Assembly (NCBI GenBank): GCA_015066665.1
Contig: SVNX01000004.1
Span: forward strand, 32,326-96,325
Length of the DNA stretch: 64,000 bases
Direction of reading: 5' to 3'
From: Ruminococcus sp.
GTDB taxonomy: Bacteria; Bacillota; Clostridia; Oscillospirales; Ruminococcaceae
Part shown: piece by piece, positions 44,468 through 52,683 of the stretch
Layout: each line of letters begins with the position of its first letter
How positions within the stretch are numbered: position 1 is the first letter of the stretch
Notes under the pieces: model-generated
Seen by the model: the letters and a program-made list of their open reading frames with translations, nothing else
Database searches by the model: none
Told to the model about the DNA's origin: nothing
Translations under genes and position numbers: made by a program

Positions 44468-46713
44468 ATGCAAAATCCAAGGCAAGCCACATCGGCAAAG
44501 CCAGACGCAGTTCTTTTCTCAAAATGCTGATGGTCATCCTGTGCCTCATCAGCGGCATCGCAGCTGTCGGCGGCAGCGTACTCGCCATCGTATGCATTGA
44601 TCAGGAAATCTATACCACACCTCTTGACCGTGTGCAGGAGGATGCCGTTTCCGGCCGCTGCATCTTTCAGATCGAAGATGTCTACCAGAGCTACAACGAC
44701 CTGAAAAAAACAGGCTACTTTGATGAAGAAACCACCGACACCACCCGTGAAACACTTCGTCAGCAATATCTTCTTCACTTCCATCCCGAATACACAAACT
44801 TCTTCTTCAAGGTGGAAAATGAGCAGGGCGAGGTGCTGCTGCAAAGTGCCGATCTCCCCCATCAGTATCAGCACCGCACATTCTATCCGCAGTGGGATGT
44901 CCATACAGAAACCCGCCGCATGTCCGTGGAAGAATACAACAACGCCGATTTTTCGGACTATGACGAAGTCAGCATCATCGGCGAAATCTATGAAGAGCCG
45001 CCCACCCTCCCCGAAACCACGGAACCCGTCACCTCCGACACCATGGCCCCCACCATCTTCACAGGGGACGAAAGCATGGTCTATGACGGCGGGATGACCG
45101 AGACCGATCCTGCGCTCTCCTACCATGAGGAAGAGGTCATTCAGGCGGAGACAGAACCGAGTACATCGGAATCCCCCCTCTATTATGAAGTCCGTCTCAC
45201 CCGCTCGACAGAGCTGCCCGGCATCTACATCACAGGCTATGTCAAGGAAGTCCTCGATGTGAAGGATGACTATCATACCGCCTTCACACTCAGTACCCTT
45301 GTCTGGCAGTATCGTTATGCCCCCTTCTTCCTCATCGGCATCGGCGTGATCATGTTTGCATTCTCACTCTGGTTCCTGCTCACGGGTGCCGGCTACCGCA
45401 GCGACAACGAGGAAGCCACCCTCTCCGCCTTCGACCGCATTCCCTTCGATCTGTTCACGGGTCTCCTTGGACTCGCCGGACTGCTGATTTTAGTGCTCCT
45501 TGATGATATGACAAACTTCAGCAGTCTTGATGCATGGGCAATCATCCTGGCAGGCTGTACAGCTCTTGCCATGATGCTGCTGTTCTGGCTCATGAGCACG
45601 ACAGTCCGTGTCCGCACAAATACCATCTGGAAAAACAACATCCTCACTTATCTTGCCAAAGCCCTGCTGCGCTCCTTCCGCCGCACATCCGATATCGTGC
45701 AGGCACTCCCCGTAATCTGGCAGGCACCCGCCGCACTGGCCGGCTTCTTCTTCCTCCAGTTCATCGGTGTGGTGCTGATCCTTGCCGAGGAATTCGTCGG
45801 TTTGGCATTTCTCATCATGCTCTGGGCACTGGGACTCATTGCAGGCATCGTCATCATCATCAATATGCACATACTGGAAAAAGGTGCTGACAAGCTCGCA
45901 AACGGCGATTTGCAGACTAAAATCAATGAACGTGATCTCTTCGGACCGTTCCGCCGCCATGCGGTGAAGCTCAACAGCATCAGCGACGGCATGAACAAGG
46001 CCGTCACCGAACGACTCAAGAGCGAGACCTTCAAGAGCGAGCTGATCGCCAATGTCAGCCACGACATCCGCACGCCGCTCACCTCCATCATCAACTACAC
46101 CGACCTCCTTGCCAAGCGGCCGCTGGACGATCCGCAGGCGGAGGAATACATCAATGTGCTGCAGCGTCAGTCGGCAAGACTGCGCAAGCTCACCGAGGAT
46201 GTGCTGGAAGCTTCCAAAGCCAGCACCGGTGCCATTACTGTTGAGAGAACGACACTTGACCTGCGTGTGCTGATCGAGCAGATGCTGGGCGAATACGCCG
46301 GCCGGCTTGAAGCCAAGCACCTTGAGATGGTCACCGACATGCCCGATACGCCCCTCCCGATTCTCGCTGACGGGCGTCTGATGTGGCGTGTGATGGACAA
46401 TCTCCTTGCAAACATCTGCAAGTATGCAATGGAGGGCACCCGTGTCTACCTGAATGCTTCGTCGGCCAATCGTGAAATCAGCGTGATTCTGCGCAATATT
46501 TCGGGTTCGCCGCTCAATATTTCTGCTGAGGCGCTCATGGAACGCTTTGTCCGCGGCGACCGCTCCCGCAATACCGAGGGCAGCGGACTGGGACTGAGCA
46601 TTGCACAGAGCCTGACCGAGCTGCAGGGCGGCAAGCTGCAGATTGCGATCGACGGTGATCTCTTCAAGGTCACATTGCAGTTCCCTGAAACTGACATGCC
46701 CGCTTCCGAATGA
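44464..46713 (+). CDS. Multi-spanning sensor histidine kinase
   Basis: A 749-residue kinase partner of the preceding regulator. Membrane segments are at about 20-44, 286-308, 328-347, 356-377, 422-441 and 446-467. Residues 45-285 form a large external domain with a Pro/Thr/Glu-rich stretch (about 178-235). A HAMP-like linker leads to the HisKA domain with His533 (SHDIRTPLTS), and the ATPase has an N box (DNLLANICKYA) and GSGLGLSIAQSL. The D box (G1) is weak. The ligand is unknown. Confidence 0.92.
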   Translation: MNAKSKASHIGKARRSSFLKMLMVILCLISGIAAVGGSVLAIVCIDQEIYTTPLDRVQEDAVSGRCIFQIEDVYQSYNDLKKTGYFDEETTDTTRETLRQQYLLHFHPEYTNFFFKVENEQGEVLLQSADLPHQYQHRTFYPQWDVHTETRRMSVEEYNNADFSDYDEVSIIGEIYEEPPTLPETTEPVTSDTMAPTIFTGDESMVYDGGMTETDPALSYHEEEVIQAETEPSTSESPLYYEVRLTRSTELPGIYITGYVKEVLDVKDDYHTAFTLSTLVWQYRYAPFFLIGIGVIMFAFSLWFLLTGAGYRSDNEEATLSAFDRIPFDLFTGLLGLAGLLILVLLDDMTNFSSLDAWAIILAGCTALAMMLLFWLMSTTVRVRTNTIWKNNILTYLAKALLRSFRRTSDIVQALPVIWQAPAALAGFFFLQFIGVVLILAEEFVGLAFLIMLWALGLIAGIVIIINMHILEKGADKLANGDLQTKINERDLFGPFRRHAVKLNSISDGMNKAVTERLKSETFKSELIANVSHDIRTPLTSIINYTDLLAKRPLDDPQAEEYINVLQRQSARLRKLTEDVLEASKASTGAITVERTTLDLRVLIEQMLGEYAGRLEAKHLEMVTDMPDTPLPILADGRLMWRVMDNLLANICKYAMEGTRVYLNASSANREISVILRNISGSPLNISAEALMERFVRGDRSRNTEGSGLGLSIAQSLTELQGGKLQIAIDGDLFKVTLQFPETDMPASE

Positions 46714-46738
46714 TCCATATCATTCTCTATTCACACAG

Positions 46739-46770
46739 CCTCCCCCATCCACGGGGGAGGTTGTTGTGTT
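46739..46770 (+). terminator. Terminator of the two-component operon
   Basis: CCTCCCCC (46739-46746) pairs with GGGGGAGG (46753-46760), followed by TTGTTGTGTT, 25 bases after the kinase stop. The T-run is broken, so efficiency is uncertain. Confidence 0.7.
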
Positions 46771-46828
46771 GTGGGGAAAACGACGCTTCCGGTAAGGTGA
46801 ATTCGTGTACAGGGCCTGCCCCCAAAAT

Positions 46829-46857
46829 TTGACATTTTCATCCTAAAGTGCTATAAT
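46829..46857 (+). promoter_or_regulatory. Promoter of the glycosyltransferase gene
   Basis: TTGACA at 46829-46834, 17-base spacer, TATAAT at 46852-46857; a CGGAGG site follows before the ATG. Confidence 0.88.
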
Positions 46858-46890
46858 AAAACCAGATTCACATTCCGGAGGTTTTGCCAT

Positions 46891-48048
46891 ATGAAAATTG
46901 CCTGGTTCTGCATCCCCGCCCATGGCCACACCAATCCCACGCTGGGACTCGTCAAGGAAATGACCGCTGCGGGGCATGAGATCTATTATTTTACTTTTGA
47001 ACAGTTCCGTGCAAAGCTCGAAGCAGCCGGTGCCCATGTCATTCTCTGCGATGGCTATGACTTCGAGATGGAAGACAAGGAAAACGCCGACCGTGTCGGC
47101 AAGGATATGGCCTTTGCCACAGAGCTCCTCGTCAGCTCTACACTTGCCCTCGATGCAATGGTTGCAGAAAAGGTCAGGGAGATCTCTCCCGATCTCATCG
47201 TATCGGATTCCGTTGCTTATTGGGGCAAGCTCACCGCCATGAAATACGGCATCCCGTATGTGTCCTCCACCACGACATTCGCCTTCAACGAGCAGTCCTC
47301 ACGCTATATGAAGCAGGGCATCGGGTCGCTTATCAAGATGATTTTCTCCATGCCGAAGATCAACAAGCAGCTCAGACGCCTGCAGGACAAGGGCTACCCC
47401 GTCAAGAACATTCTCGAGATCGTCAAAAATGACAACGCAACCAACACCATCGTCTATACATCGAAGTATTTCCAGCCCTGTTCCGATTCCTTCTCCGACA
47501 AGTATCATTTCGTCGGCCCGTCCATCCGGCCGGTACAGCAGCCCTTTGAAAAGACAGCGGAGAAGACGGTCTATATTTCCCTCGGCACGGTCGTGAAAAA
47601 TCCGGCGTTCTATCAGAATGCCATTCAGGCTTTCCGAGATACCCCCTATCAGGTGATTCTATCCCTCGGCGAAAGTGCATGTACATTCACCGATCTGCCG
47701 GACAATATTCAGGTCTATGCGCATGTCGATCAGATGGCCGTGCTTTCCATCGCTGATGTATTCATCACGCACTGCGGCATGAATTCCGCCTCGGAGGGAC
47801 TCTATTTTGAAGTGCCCCTGGTTCTTTACCCGCAGACCCCCGAACAGGGTGCTGTCGCCAAGCGGACAGCGGAGCTTTCTGCGGGCGTACTCCTGCAATC
47901 AGCCGATCCGGATTCCATCCGGAAAGCGGTTGAGGAAGTGCTGCAGAATGACAGCTACAAAAAAGCGGCTTCCCAAATCTCCGACAGCTTCAAAAAATCC
48001 GGCGGCATCGCCGAAGCAAGGGCATTCCTCGAATCCATTACCCGATAG
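46891..48048 (+). CDS. UDP-glycosyltransferase, MGT (macrolide-type) family GT1
   Basis: A 385-residue cytoplasmic GT-B enzyme. The N-terminal half has MKIAWFCIPAHGHTNP and the acceptor-binding region; the C-terminal half carries the nucleotide-sugar signature VYAHVDQMAVLSIADVFITH with CGMNSASEGLYFEVP and YPQTPEQ. Family members transfer a sugar to macrolides, flavonoids or lipids, so drug inactivation is possible but not shown. It stands alone with its own promoter and terminator; no biosynthetic cluster surrounds it. Confidence 0.9.
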   Translation: MKIAWFCIPAHGHTNPTLGLVKEMTAAGHEIYYFTFEQFRAKLEAAGAHVILCDGYDFEMEDKENADRVGKDMAFATELLVSSTLALDAMVAEKVREISPDLIVSDSVAYWGKLTAMKYGIPYVSSTTTFAFNEQSSRYMKQGIGSLIKMIFSMPKINKQLRRLQDKGYPVKNILEIVKNDNATNTIVYTSKYFQPCSDSFSDKYHFVGPSIRPVQQPFEKTAEKTVYISLGTVVKNPAFYQNAIQAFRDTPYQVILSLGESACTFTDLPDNIQVYAHVDQMAVLSIADVFITHCGMNSASEGLYFEVPLVLYPQTPEQGAVAKRTAELSAGVLLQSADPDSIRKAVEEVLQNDSYKKAASQISDSFKKSGGIAEARAFLESITR

Positions 48049-48074
48049 CCGCCGCAGCAGCAAGGAAGCATAAC

Positions 48075-48107
48075 AAAAAATCCCGCCATTCTCCGGCGGG
48101 ATTTTTT
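48075..48107. terminator. Bidirectional terminator
   Basis: AAAAAATCCCGCC (48075-48087) pairs with GGCGGGATTTTTT (48095-48107), placed between the convergent glycosyltransferase gene and small membrane protein gene. Confidence 0.92.
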
Positions 48108-48112
48108 CAGCA

Positions 48113-48475
48113 TCACTTCATCAGCTTGTCGCTCAGGGCAACGATTCTGTCCGCATACTTCCTGCGTCGCATGCCGAGCAGTCCCTTGTAGATGGGGAAA
48201 TTCACAATCGCCATGCCCATGCCCAGAATGCCGGTGATAATGCCGCTGAGCATCGGCTGAGCCATGCCGATTGTCTCGGAAATATCCGTCATTGTAAGAC
48301 TCATTCCCGCACCCATGATGAGGGCACTGACACTGCCGAAAATATAGGCAAAGACCTTGGCAGGACGCTTCACCTTTGCATCAAGTGCCTTCAGCTCATC
48401 AAGGCCCGTGTGTTCCCTTTCCGTATACTGTGTGCGGATCTTCTGCACCAGAAAGTCCTGATCGCTGCGATTCAT
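48113..48475 (-). CDS. Small two-segment membrane protein
   Basis: A 120-residue protein with a charged cytoplasmic N-terminus (QDFLVQKIRTQYTERE, then LDELKALDAKVKRP), two membrane segments (about 41-64 and 71-93) and a basic C-terminus. Similar small proteins are widespread in Firmicutes, sometimes mislabelled dihydropteridine reductase; I see no enzyme motif. GGAGGT lies eight bases before the ATG. No clear promoter is seen, but the 9-base direct repeat at 48540-48570 lies upstream. Confidence 0.75.
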   Translation of the reverse strand: MNRSDQDFLVQKIRTQYTEREHTGLDELKALDAKVKRPAKVFAYIFGSVSALIMGAGMSLTMTDISETIGMAQPMLSGIITGILGMGMAIVNFPIYKGLLGMRRRKYADRIVALSDKLMK

Positions 48476-48539
48476 ACTGTTCTACCTCCGTTTGTTGATT
48501 GTGCGTGTTCTGCCTCTTATGATGATAGAATACACCCGC

Positions 48540-48570
48540 AATGTTTGCATATGATGTCTGAAATGTTTGC
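48540..48570. repeat. Direct repeat AATGTTTGC, 22-bp period
   Basis: AATGTTTGC at 48540-48548 and again at 48562-48570, two helical turns apart, in the divergent spacer between the small membrane protein gene and the small RNA promoter. This spacing is typical of a dimeric DNA-binding regulator; function is inference. Confidence 0.55.
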
Positions 48571-48590
48571 GTTTGATTAAATTCTCAGCA

Positions 48591-48619
48591 TTGCCATTCC
48601 GTACGTTTTGTGCTATACT
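48591..48619 (+). promoter_or_regulatory. Promoter of the small RNA
   Basis: TTGCCA at 48591-48596, 17-base spacer, TATACT at 48614-48619 with an extended -10 TGC in front. Confidence 0.8.
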
Positions 48620-48622
48620 ATA

Positions 48623-48733
48623 GTTATCAGAGTAATCTCACCGATACAGCTGAACAGGCCGCAAGGCTCCTGCGTGCTGTCCGGCATAACAAGGAATGAA
48701 TGAAACCCGACTCGTGAATGAGTCGGGTTTTCT
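48623..48733 (+). ncRNA. Candidate structured small RNA of about 110 bases
   Basis: A promoter, a folded body and a terminator follow one another with no protein gene on this strand for the next 3 kb. The body forms a nested helix: ACAGC (48646-48650) with GCTGT (48676-48680), CAG (48655-48657) with CTG (48670-48672), and GCC-GCAA-GGC (48658-48667), a GNRA tetraloop. The end is AACCCGACTC/GAGTCGGGTT (48704-48729) plus TTTT. I do not recognise an Rfam class. It converges on two tiny minus-strand ORFs. Confidence 0.6.
48704..48732. terminator. Terminator of the small RNA, shared with the tiny ORFs
   Basis: A 10-bp stem (48704-48713 with 48720-48729), loop GTGAAT, then TTTTCTG on the plus strand and GGGTTTCATT on the minus strand. 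It lies 18 bases past the stop codon of the 30-residue ORF, so both transcripts can end here. Confidence 0.8.
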
Positions 48734-48750
48734 GTGTTCATGCTGCGCCA

Positions 48751-48843
48751 TCAGGGCCTCCCGCCAAGGAAAAGATCAAACAGAATATCCGTGCCGCCCT
48801 TGATGAGGAAAAAGACGATGGCCGAAAAGATCAGTGTTTTCAT
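48751..48843 (-). CDS. 30-residue hydrophobic peptide, possible small toxin
   Basis: An open frame of 30 codons starting MKTLIFSAIVFFLIKGG and ending DLFLGGRP. One membrane helix (about residues 3-14) and a second hydrophobic stretch (19-26) are interrupted by Lys-Gly-Gly. AAGGAGGGG lies seven bases before the ATG, a near-ideal ribosome binding site. The start overlaps the stop of a 17-codon ORF (ATGA). Size and character fit single-helix type I toxins or other small membrane peptides; no sequence family is recognised. Confidence 0.5.
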   Translation of the reverse strand: MKTLIFSAIVFFLIKGGTDILFDLFLGGRP

Positions 48844-48893
48844 CTGCCGTCCCCTCCTTTTCCTTCCATATTTGTTCTCTGTCTCTGTTTCAT
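48840..48893 (-). CDS. 17-codon ORF coupled to the hydrophobic peptide
   Basis: MKQRQRTNMEGKGGDGR, basic and glycine-rich, with GGAGGT six bases upstream of its ATG. Its stop shares bases with the next start. It may be a leader that couples translation of the 30-residue peptide. A -10-like TATACT lies upstream at 48949-48944, without a good -35 box. Confidence 0.4.
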   Translation of the reverse strand: MKQRQRTNMEGKGGDGR

Positions 48894-48999
48894 GTTATGA
48901 CCTCCACATCTTTTGTTCGCGGCATTCCGCCTTCGATAGGAACAGTATAACATATCAGATGTTCAGAAAATGTATTTCTGCAAATTTACCCGATCGGAT

Positions 49000-49038
49000 A
49001 AAAAAATCCCCGACAGGTACAGAATGTACCCGTCGAGG
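49000..49038 (-). terminator. Terminator of the xylanase gene
   Basis: On the minus strand CGACGGGTACA, loop TTC, TGTACCTGTCG with flanking CC/GG pairs, followed by a run of seven T, starting 17 bases after the stop codon. Confidence 0.9.
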
Positions 49039-49054
49039 AAAACAGGGGGCTATT

Positions 49055-51727
49055 TTAACAGGGGAAAGATGTTACGATATCCACAAGGTACTTGAGAATG
49101 TTGAGGGAGTCAGCCGGCTCGAGTGCGCCGTTTTCATCCACGTCTGCATTCTTTTCACCCTGTGCGGTGAGCTTTTCAGTGCCCAGGAGGCTCTTGTTGA
49201 GCTGGATAACGTCAACAATGCTGACGGAACCATCACAGTTGGCATCGCCGTACTTTACAGCAGTGGGTTCGCTGGTCGGTTCGGTGGTGGGCTTTGTGGT
49301 CGGTTCGGTGGTAGGTGCAGTGGTAGGAGCTGTGGTGGGTTCGGTGGTGGGTTCGGTAGGATCTTCTGTGGGGAGTGCAGCAGCAACTTCCATAACTGCG
49401 TCGTATGCGGGCTTGGCAACATAACCCTGGCTGAACAGAAGAGGGTTCTGATCCTTACGCCAGCTGATGCTGTCATTGGTGCCCCAAACGGTCAGACAGG
49501 AGATGGAATCCTTGTTGTCCACTGCCATCTGGAAGATGTCCTTATAGAGCTGTGCCTGGGCATTGAAATCGGAGCAGGTGATGTCGAGCTCGGTGATCTG
49601 TACATCGAGTCCGGTGCTGATGAACTTCTCAAGTGCGGTCTTGTAAATTGCTGCGCTGGGATAACCTGTATCGAGGTGGGACTGCATGCCGATACCATCG
49701 ATCACGCCCAGATCCTTGAGCTTCATTGCCATATCATAGATATTCTGCGTTTTTTCGGGGATGTATTCGTTGTAGTCGTTGATGTAGAGCTTGCAGCCCT
49801 CGGGAGCGTACTTTCTTGCATACTGGAATGCCTTGATCACGAAGCTGTCATCGCCGTAAACTCTCATCCAGCCGGAGTTGTCTGCGCCGCGCATGCCGCC
49901 GCCGTTGTTCAGGAACAGCTCATTGCACACGTCGTATGCATACAGGTTCAGGTTCGGATACTGTGTCTTGATGGCATCGAATGTATTCTTGATGAAGCTT
50001 TCGAGACGCTGATCCATGACATCTGTGGAAACATAAGCACCGTCGCTGGAGAAGTTCTCACGGAAGAACCAGTCGGGCGTCTGGCTGTACCATACGAAGG
50101 TATGACCACGCACGCCGATGTTGTTGTCCTCACAGAACTTCAGAGTCTGTGCGGCACGGCTCAGATCAACCTGTGTATTGACATTGTTGCCGTACTGCTG
50201 GCAAGCGGCCTGATTGATGATGGCCTCGGGCTTGAGCTCGTTTTCGGGGGTGATGCTGTTGAAGTGCTTCTTGATGAAGTCGCCGCCAACGGAAAGCTCC
50301 TGCGGGCTTACGGATGTACCGAGCTTGAAGCAGGATGCAAATGCGTCCTTCAGGGAGTCGGAGGAAGGAACACTGGGATTGGTGTTCTCAGTGGGATCGG
50401 TAGTGGAGGTAGTGCCGCCCGTCTTTGTGAGCTTCACATCGTCGAGATAGAAGGGAAGCAGATCGGAGGCGGAAGGGTTTTCTGTGTAAGCGGACTGTAC
50501 ATACAGGGAAATATTGCTTGCACCTGCGGGAATGTCGAAGGATGCGGCAAGCTCAGACCACTTGCCGGAGGTGCCTTCTGCATCCACAAGGTTCACATAC
50601 TCTGTTGTGCCGCTGACGTCATACTGTACGCCGAGCGTGAAGCCCATGCTGTTATAGTTGCTGCTCTTGAAGCCTGCAAAAGCGGAGATATCATAGCTGC
50701 CGCCTGCTGCAAGCTCATCGCTTGCAACTGTGAAGCCGTTCCAGGACTGTGTACGGCCCTCAACATACAGGGACTTGCTGCCGCCGTGGGCAAAATCACT
50801 TGTCAGACCATAGGAAACCTCGCCGCGGCCGGTCCAGTCAGTACCGGTGCCTTCGAAGTCGTCGGTTACGCCATTGCCACTGCCGGAGGGCGCTGTGAAG
50901 TTAACATCAGCCTCGGGCTCGGTGGTTGCGGGAGGTGTTACGTCACCCTCTGCCTGACCGGGATCGGTGTACACATTGAGCTTTGTGATGTCAGCCACGC
51001 CGCTGCTCTGCCAGCCTTCAGCATTCAGGGCAACTTCATACAGATTGCCGATGCCCCAGCCTTCTGCAGCCCATGCATCGAAGTGATCGGAAACGGTGAT
51101 GTGGCCGGAAGTTCTCTTATCCTGACGCACGCTGAAATACTGTTTGAAGGTCTCATAGCTGCTGTTGATACTCGGGCCGCTGTGATCCATCTGGAAGATC
51201 TTGTACTGTGCACCGTCGATGGTCACGATCTTACCGGGTGCATCCGGAACCCAGTCCACCCAGTCCTCAATGATGTAGTACTCAACAAGCGGAACATTGC
51301 CGGCATTCTTGTTCTGGAACCAGCCGTATACGCAGAGACGGGAGTTGCCGCTTGCGCTTCCGGTCTGACGGTAATCTGCTTCATAGTCCAGACCGATATA
51401 CTCATAATCGGTTGCCTTCTTCTGGGAGCCGAAGTCCAGACCACGGCGTGCAAGGAAGTTGCCGGAAGGTACGCTTGCATTCCATTCTGCCTTGAATGTT
51501 GCGCCCTGACCGAGTGTCATTGTACCGGTACCGCCGGTGGTATCGATCCAGACCTCATAGCTGAAGCCATCGCTGACATCCTTGTACTGGTTTCTGCCAT
51601 TGCCTACGGTGAAGGAATCACCGGCAGCTGCAAAAGAAGTAAATGCAGTCTGCGGAAGCATGGACACACCCATCACCAGTGCCAGAACTGCGCTCAGCAT
51701 TTTGCTCTTACGCATTTTTGTTTTCAT
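49055..51727 (-). CDS. Secreted bifunctional xylanase GH11-CBM22-GH10-dockerin
   Basis: An 890-residue cellulosomal endo-xylanase. A signal peptide (1-35) is followed by a GH11 domain (about 36-255; nucleophile Glu149 in PLVEYYIIE, acid/base Glu237 in AEGWQSSG), a CBM22-like module (about 280-435, DWTGRGEVSYG), a GH10 domain (about 455-785; acid/base Glu603 in AYDVCNELF, nucleophile Glu713 in VQITELDIT), a TEPTT linker and a type I dockerin (825-890, two calcium loops GDANCDGSVS and ADVDENGALE). This plan resembles R. flavefaciens XynB. ATG 51727 follows AAAGGTGG. It faces a divergent two-component system. Confidence 0.95.
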   Translation of the reverse strand: MKTKMRKSKMLSAVLALVMGVSMLPQTAFTSFAAAGDSFTVGNGRNQYKDVSDGFSYEVWIDTTGGTGTMTLGQGATFKAEWNASVPSGNFLARRGLDFGSQKKATDYEYIGLDYEADYRQTGSASGNSRLCVYGWFQNKNAGNVPLVEYYIIEDWVDWVPDAPGKIVTIDGAQYKIFQMDHSGPSINSSYETFKQYFSVRQDKRTSGHITVSDHFDAWAAEGWGIGNLYEVALNAEGWQSSGVADITKLNVYTDPGQAEGDVTPPATTEPEADVNFTAPSGSGNGVTDDFEGTGTDWTGRGEVSYGLTSDFAHGGSKSLYVEGRTQSWNGFTVASDELAAGGSYDISAFAGFKSSNYNSMGFTLGVQYDVSGTTEYVNLVDAEGTSGKWSELAASFDIPAGASNISLYVQSAYTENPSASDLLPFYLDDVKLTKTGGTTSTTDPTENTNPSVPSSDSLKDAFASCFKLGTSVSPQELSVGGDFIKKHFNSITPENELKPEAIINQAACQQYGNNVNTQVDLSRAAQTLKFCEDNNIGVRGHTFVWYSQTPDWFFRENFSSDGAYVSTDVMDQRLESFIKNTFDAIKTQYPNLNLYAYDVCNELFLNNGGGMRGADNSGWMRVYGDDSFVIKAFQYARKYAPEGCKLYINDYNEYIPEKTQNIYDMAMKLKDLGVIDGIGMQSHLDTGYPSAAIYKTALEKFISTGLDVQITELDITCSDFNAQAQLYKDIFQMAVDNKDSISCLTVWGTNDSISWRKDQNPLLFSQGYVAKPAYDAVMEVAAALPTEDPTEPTTEPTTAPTTAPTTEPTTKPTTEPTSEPTAVKYGDANCDGSVSIVDVIQLNKSLLGTEKLTAQGEKNADVDENGALEPADSLNILKYLVDIVTSFPC

Positions 51728-51793
51728 AATACCTGCCACCTTTCATTTTTTTGCTGCAAAAGCAGCTGATTGATGTGAATAGATCGCCTTTCG

Positions 51794-51869
51794 TCGGGGG
51801 GCGTTCCCCCTTGTTCTGTTTCCATTATAGCACATAACCCTTGAAACTTTCTTGAACGAATGAAAGTTT
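51794..51869 (-). promoter_or_regulatory. Xylanase promoter region with operator-like palindrome
   Basis: TATAAT lies at 51829-51824; no good -35 box is seen. Instead an inverted repeat AAACTTTC (51844-51851) / GAAAGTTT (51862-51869) spans the -35 position and upstream, which suggests activator-dependent transcription. The untranslated region has a GGGGG-AACG-CCCCC hairpin (about 51795-51810). Confidence 0.55.
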
Positions 51870-51922
51870 TTTTAAAGTTTTGTTTCGGAATTTTGAATAC
51901 GAGAAATATGTACCAAAACAGA

Positions 51923-51951
51923 TTGCAATTTCGTGAGAAATATAGTATAAT
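51923..51951 (+). promoter_or_regulatory. Promoter of the xylanase-linked two-component system
   Basis: TTGCAA at 51923-51928, 17-base spacer, TATAAT at 51946-51951, divergent from the xylanase gene. Confidence 0.8.
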
Positions 51952-51993
51952 AGAGGTGGTAATATTTCACAATCATTGAAAGGAGAAGCCACA

Positions 51994-52683
51994 ATGCGGA
52001 TTCTTGTTGTTGAAGATGATAAATCATTATCCATGGTACTCTGCGAACTTTTAAGACAGGAGGGGTATCAGACGGATACGGCATTTGCCGGAGATACGGG
52101 GCTGGACTGTGCACTTTCCGGCATTTACGATGTGATTGTGCTCGATGTCATGCTGCCGAAAATGGATGGCTTTGCCCTGCTGCGAAGCCTGCGGCGGGAG
52201 GGCATCCGGACGCCTGTTCTGATGCTCACGGCACGTTCACAGATTGAAGACAAGGTCACCGGTCTCGACGGCGGTGCGGATGACTATATGACAAAGCCCT
52301 TCAATACCACCGAGCTGCTTGCCCGTGTGCGGGCACTCTCCCGCCGGAGTGCCACGGAATTCGTGGATACATCCATCCGCTGCGGAGACATTGTACTGCA
52401 GAAGGAATCCCACGAGGTGCAGTGCGGCAGCAAGAGTGTCAAGCTGACCAGCAAGGAAACGGACATCCTTGAAATGTTCGCCAAGAGCCACGGACGTGTT
52501 GTCTCAAAAGACATGCTCACGCTCAAGATCTGGGGCTATGATTCCGAGATCGAATATAATTCCACGGAGGTCTACATCTCCTTCCTGCGCAAGAAGCTCA
52601 AGTCCATCGGCTCGCAGATCAAAATCAAGGCCGTACGCGGCGTAGGCTACCAGTTGGAGGAACAGCATGCAGACAGCAATTAA
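51994..52683 (+). CDS. OmpR-family response regulator
   Basis: A 229-residue regulator. The receiver has acidic Glu7/Asp8/Asp9, phospho-acceptor Asp51 (VIVLDVMLPKMDG), LTARSQ and DYMTKPF. The winged helix has VKLTSKETDILEMF and VYISFLRKKLKSIGS. ATG 51994 follows AAAGGAG. It overlaps the kinase gene by 17 bases. Placement suggests control of the divergent xylanase gene. Confidence 0.93.
   Translation: MRILVVEDDKSLSMVLCELLRQEGYQTDTAFAGDTGLDCALSGIYDVIVLDVMLPKMDGFALLRSLRREGIRTPVLMLTARSQIEDKVTGLDGGADDYMTKPFNTTELLARVRALSRRSATEFVDTSIRCGDIVLQKESHEVQCGSKSVKLTSKETDILEMFAKSHGRVVSKDMLTLKIWGYDSEIEYNSTEVYISFLRKKLKSIGSQIKIKAVRGVGYQLEEQHADSN

Noticed and set aside
48734..51769. Open frame of about 1000 codons on the plus strand opposite the xylanase
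   Set aside because: Antisense of the xylanase with Cys/Gly/Val-rich nonsense; the xylanase domains on the minus strand are clear.
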